A program made the position numbers and the translations under genes. DNA of 64,000 nt from Tamarix chinensis (Eukaryota > Streptophyta > Magnoliopsida > Caryophyllales > Tamaricaceae), in contig CM060171.1 of assembly GCA_030549775.1 (NCBI GenBank), positions 3,092,001-3,156,000 on the forward strand. The letters run 5' to 3'. Of this stretch, positions 59,831-64,000 are shown one piece after another; positions within the stretch are counted from its first letter, which is position 1, and every line of letters starts with the position of its first letter. The notes under the pieces are model-generated. The model did no database searches. It was not told the origin of the DNA and saw only the letters and a list, made by a program, of their open reading frames with translations.

Positions 59831-60774
59831 TTCCCATACTTGTATGGACTTGATAAACACCAAAGTGTGAAAATAAATTCGATAAAGGCTTGATGAAGTA
59901 AATAATCTGATCTGTATTGAATCATGGTATTTCACCTAAGCTTTTATTTTATCTTGTGTTATTATGATTGAATTCTATGCTCCTTTATTATTATGCATTG
60001 GTTGTGTGAATTTTGTATGCTGGCCTTGGTGGTCGGTTACCTTACTCAGTACGTAGCGTACTGATCACCCGTTTCATGGTGGCTGCTCATTCCCATAAGC
60101 AGAAGGCCTGTATGACCTGTTGTAGGTAGGAGACACTTATTTTGATGATATCGATGTCTATGGGACATCAGGTAGGACCGAGTGATGTTTGGGCTGGATT
60201 AGTTCCTGGAGTGGCGTGGCCATTTTCCTTTTTAAATTATGATTCATGTTACCTTTTTATTATGTTTGAGTTGTAGAAACAATTTTATTAATGTTGTTTA
60301 TTTATTATCTAAAAAACAATAGCTAGTATTTTTAATTATATAAAGACTTACGCGTACTTTAATTTTCGTTTTTATAAATTTGGATTATTAATGATGTTAT
60401 TGGTAGTGTTTTCTTAGCTTTAGCACTTGGTATCAGAACGGTAGGAGTGAACTGGTCTGGTACTAAGTGTGGCGGTAACATTCCCAGAAATTTACGGTTT
60501 TAATTTATAAGTATTGTGTTTAAAAAAATATGTAAATTTTGGGGGTGTTACACCACCTATGCAGCCACTTTTGCTGTGCCACCAAAACCATTCCAACCAT
60601 CTCAACCCAAAGGATCCACTACAACCACAAGCACCATCTCACTCCCCCTCTTCTAGTCTAGAAATCCACCTCTCCAACTCTAGATCATTCTCCACCGTCG
60701 CTACCGCCTAGCTGCCACCACACTAGGCTATACCCTAATCTCCCTGACCTTTGAAAATAATTAATGTAATTATT

Positions 60775-61019
60775 ATTCAATTTTATTATTGTTAATATCA
60801 TTATTATCATTATTATTACTATTATTATCATTATCTCTCTTATTATTAATGCTATCATCATCATCATCATTATTACTACTACTACTATTATTAACTTTGG
60901 CCCTATTATTGCTAATATTATTATTATTATTATGAATATTTGAATTATTATTATTATTATTAAGATTCAAATTATTATTATTATTATCATTATTGTCACT
61001 ATTTTAATATTACTAATAC

Positions 61020-61051
<32 letters not shown>

Positions 61052-61080
61052 TTATTATTATTATTATTAAATTTATTATC
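60775..61080. repeat. ATT/ATC trinucleotide-rich tract
   Basis: Dominated by TTATTATTA with ATC and ACT variants, homologous in position to the ATT tract of the nested LTR. It yields only N/D/S or I/M runs in translation. Confidence 0.8.
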
Positions 61081-63626
61081 CTTAGCAATATGAATATTGC
61101 TAATAATACTTTAACATGGACCAATATAACTACCAATACCTATTTTAACTAATAATAGTATGATTAGCTACTTTAAGAATAATACTTTTATTTTTAACTT
61201 ATAAAACTACTACTATTATTAGTAACCCTAATACTAGGTTATGATAAGGGTAAAGTAGGAAATAATGATAATGATAGTAAGAGGGAAGTTAACCCTAGTA
61301 TTTTTCTCTTATAGGTGAACCAAGTCAAAGCCCTAAAGAGACATAGGAGTATGCTCTAAGCCTAGTGTTGTATTAGGTAAGGATGTACTTAAGGCCTATT
61401 ATGTGAGTTATGTGCTTTGTATGTCATGTGTTGTGTTGCACTTGTGTACCTTATATTATTATGACTACTTGTAGCGCAGTGCGAAGTTAAGGTACACTTA
61501 TGTGACCTCCTTATGGCACGTGTAAAATGATGTGTATGTTGTGCTTGTCGTGTTATGTGATGTGACCATCTAGGACATGTATGCTAGGATGTTTCAATGA
61601 TATTGTATGGGGTGAGAGGGAAAAAAGGGAAAAAAAGAAAATGAGTTGACTGAAGGGAAGTGAGAATGACCTAATTATCTCATGACCTATGAGGGGACAA
61701 ATAAAAGAAAAATAAGGACAAAATAAGAGAGTAGAGTGAATCTTGCATGGGGAAGTCTAGGGTTTGCATGGGATGAATGGTGTTTGTATGGGGATGATCC
61801 TAACATGGGAAAATTTTCCTTGGGGTGTAAGTAAGGTAAGGGAAGAGTTTTTGGGGTGATTGGAGTCCATGGGTGAAAAATAGTATGTAGGTTAGTATAA
61901 AGGTGTATAGGAAATATAGGTAGGGTTTGGGAGGAAAACCCTAAATAGAGGAGATTTTGAAAGTGAAAAATTAATGGAAAGGATTGGAATATGGAGTAAG
62001 AGCGGAAGGATATCACATGGAGGGTGAGTGGGGGTGTCATATGGAAGAGAAGATGGTAGGCGAGTAATGGAGGGATATCATATGAAAAAAGAGAGGTGCT
62101 AGGTTTTGGGGTGGCCAACTAGGGTTTCGTGGTCACATGTGCAAAATGGGAAGTAAAGGGGAATGCATAGGGTTAAATCTAAGTGAGGTGATGTGTTGGG
62201 GGTAAATGAGCTTTAGTTGTGTGGGATAGAGGAAGGTTGGGCCATATAGGCCAAATTAGGGTTTTTCCGGAAAAACCCTATAGGACGATAGTGAGTTAAC
62301 TTAAATGGTATGGGGAAGTGGGTCTCGACCCAAACACTTAAGAGTTAGGTATTCGTGGTAAGTAAGAGAAGAGGGAAAGGATGTCTGGATGTGTTAGGAG
62401 GCGTAGAAGTTCCAAGATATTGGATGAGCCCCTCTCAAGGGAATAGGAGTAGACGGATTGTGTGAGCTAGTAGACAAAGAACATGCATGTCTAGGGTGAA
62501 ATCATATATTGAATAAGACATAGATAAGGCACTAATCATTTAAAGTGAAATATTATTGAGCTGGACCCAAATCGATCCATCGGCATAATAGTGGCCTAGT
62601 GCCGGGGTACCTTGGAGACCAATTTACGGTGAATATTAGTAGTCAAGTGCGTTCTACCCTGTATGTTTCCAATCCACCAACTATAATAGTGGGGGATCCC
62701 AAGCTCAATAAACCAAGCCTTATGTTATAATAAGACATGAAAAAGACACTAAGTACTTACAATGGAATACCATGAGAGTCGGGGCCGAATCAATCCACTA
62801 GCATAATAGTGGCTAGGAGCACTTTGCCCTGGAGACCAATCCATTGGTGAATAATAGTGGTCAGGAGCATTCTTCCCTGTATGTTTCCAATCCACCGGCT
62901 ATAATAGTGGGGTTCTCATACTCACATAGACTTATAAAGAGAATAGTGTGAAATGAGTACATTGACCAGAGATTTAATGAATAAGTTTGACCGGACTATA
63001 ACACAACCTCTACTATCTGTATTGCTTGTATGTTTATCTGTATAATCCTACTTGTATTATATGTCTTTTGCGTATGACCTTAGCTGCATGGTTACCTTAC
63101 TCAGTACATAGCATACTGACCATCCGTTTTATAGGTGTTGCTCATTGCCACGAGCAGAGGATCCTGCTGAGTTTATGTAGGTAAGATATGCCATCTTTGA
63201 TGCCTATGATACTTATGAGGCATCGGGCAGGATTGAGAGTTAACCGTTGGACTTGGCATGGGGCCTCGGGAGTGATTTTGATCGAACTCCCTTATATCCC
63301 TATTTACTTATGTTTCCATTGTATTTCGGTTTTATTTTGTTATGTTGTACCTTTTATCCCTATTGGGAACTTGACTATGTACCCTATTTGGGTTGTATCA
63401 AATTTTATCATGCACTTTGATTTTCATGTTGTAAACATTTCGGTTTCTATGAATCTTTGTTTAAGTTTGTCTAACGTAATGTGAGAATTTTTCTTTAGCC
63501 TTGTGGTTAGTACGAGACCGGCCAAGGGCTGAGCTTGTACTGATCATGGTGGTAGCACCCTCCGTGCTTGTATTTATTTGTTTAAACAAAAATTTTCAAC
63601 TGTGATTTTGTGGGTGTTGTAACTAT

Positions 63627-64000
63627 TACGTTTATGAACAAATCATCTACATGCTTAGACATTTTGTGTGTATGTATGTATATATGAGTTTGTGTGCGCC
63701 ATCGAGACTCTTTCCCTTTTATTTTCCATTCCAAGCTATCTTCATCTTCTTCCTCACTTTTATATTCTTATCTTCAACCTTTCCACAATTGTTACTCAGC
63801 CTTCAAAGCTTAAAAACTCACAAATAACCATTATTTCTCTCTTTTGTGCTTTTAATTAAGCAAAAGAGAGTTAAGCCTTGGTTTGGATGAGATTACTTAA
63901 ATCATATGTTACTCTTATTCAATATTATTAGTGTCTCTGATGTTCTTTAAGGGTATGATAATCCCTTTTCATTTGATTTTCATTCCTTTTAATTTTAGTT
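63627..64000 (+). other. Window end, no gene seen
   Basis: AT-rich with a CT-rich stretch at 63700-63790. A short open frame (63668-63859) has no recognisable features. It is probably the continuation of the repeat that received the 55241-63621 LTR. Confidence 0.4.

Larger units (their letters stand above)
56503..60552 (+). repeat. Solo LTR, 4.05 kb, nested
   Basis: Exact target duplication CCACC at 56498-56502 and 60553-60557. It begins TGAAATGCCCCAAAATT and ends GGGGGTGTTACA. The enclosing LTR is contiguous without it. Interior open frames on both strands in 56.8-57.3 kb are of biased composition (K/R/E/G or P/S/F) and are not accepted as genes. Confidence 0.9.
55241..63621 (+). repeat. 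Solo LTR, about 4.3 kb, containing a second solo LTR
   Basis: Exact target duplication ACTAT at 55236-55240 and 63622-63626. It begins TAAAATATCCC (decayed from TGTAATAYCCC) and ends GGGTGTTGTA. Subtracting the inner insert (56503-60552 plus 5 bp) leaves 4,326 bases, nearly the length of the insert itself. It shows the family order: CT-rich part, (ATT)n tract, CCAC...AATAGTGG motifs (62570-62910), TTACTCAGTACATAGC block (63090) and the terminal GTGGTAGCACCC block (63549). Confidence 0.83.

Noticed and set aside
61687..62118. 143-codon frame on the minus strand
   Set aside because: It is P/L/F/S-rich from purine-rich LTR sequence, with no homologous frame in the sister LTR.
1..64000. tRNA and rRNA genes
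   Set aside because: No clover-leaf with A and B boxes and no rRNA-like conserved sequence was noticed on either strand; primer sites that match tRNA 3' ends belong to the retrotransposons.

Overview
This is a plant nuclear window made almost entirely of nested transposable elements, with one convincing host gene. A plant is indicated by Ty3/gypsy elements with very long LTRs (about 3-4.3 kb), a CACTA (En/Spm) transposon with plant-type TNP2/DUF4218/DUF4216/Ptta modules, an L1-type LINE whose ORF1 carries a DUF4283-like domain and a CCHC knuckle, and a tRNA-iMet primer site in the chromovirus. Two short interstitial telomere-like tracts at about 37.8-38.0 kb are built from CCCTAA hexamers, not the common plant heptamer CCCTAAA. 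That points, weakly, to an Asparagales-type genome (Asparagus-like); no species call is possible.

Layout. (1) 1-1490: AT-rich, purine-rich sequence, probably an old antisense LTR remnant. (2) 1491-11070: a solo LTR with exact target-site duplication (TSD) ATAAT, interrupted by a degenerate LINE (2125-7550, 14-bp TSD). (3) 11911-23216: a decayed Tekay-like chromovirus with both LTRs; a solo LTR of another family (15157-16944, exact TSD GTGTT) sits at the end of its 5' LTR, and its 3' LTR has lost about 2.2 kb. (4) 23222-24560: antisense LTR remnant. (5) about 24560-39044: a CACTA transposon on the minus strand, its TNP2 gene split by a non-autonomous Athila/Tat-like LTR element (28604-35655). 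(6) 39045-42400: intergenic DNA and the candidate host gene (41493-42113), which ends in a DLNxxP motif. (7) 42.4-50.2 kb: nested solo LTRs (43089-44300; 45306-48229) and a tandem duplication. (8) 50265-50918: a Ty1/copia RT fragment, followed by an antisense LTR. (9) 52341 to about 54530: the 3' end of a second CACTA element with a five-exon Ulp1-like protease gene. (10) 55241-63621: a solo LTR (TSD ACTAT) holding another of similar length (56503-60552, TSD CCACC).

Most of these genes do not work together: they are relics of independent insertions, mostly broken by stops, several of them CGA to TGA changes. The exceptions in preservation are the 206-codon gene at 41493 and the Ulp1-like exons at 53-54.5 kb. 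The most interesting non-coding signals are a hairpin with a GGA-containing loop and changing stem that precedes polypurine tracts three times in two retrotransposon lineages, palindrome arrays at both CACTA ends, repeated CCAC...ATAATAGTGG motifs in several LTRs, and an aberrant 46-bp flanking duplication around the Athila-like element.

All domain calls are by eye from translated motifs; boundaries without a TSD are approximate.
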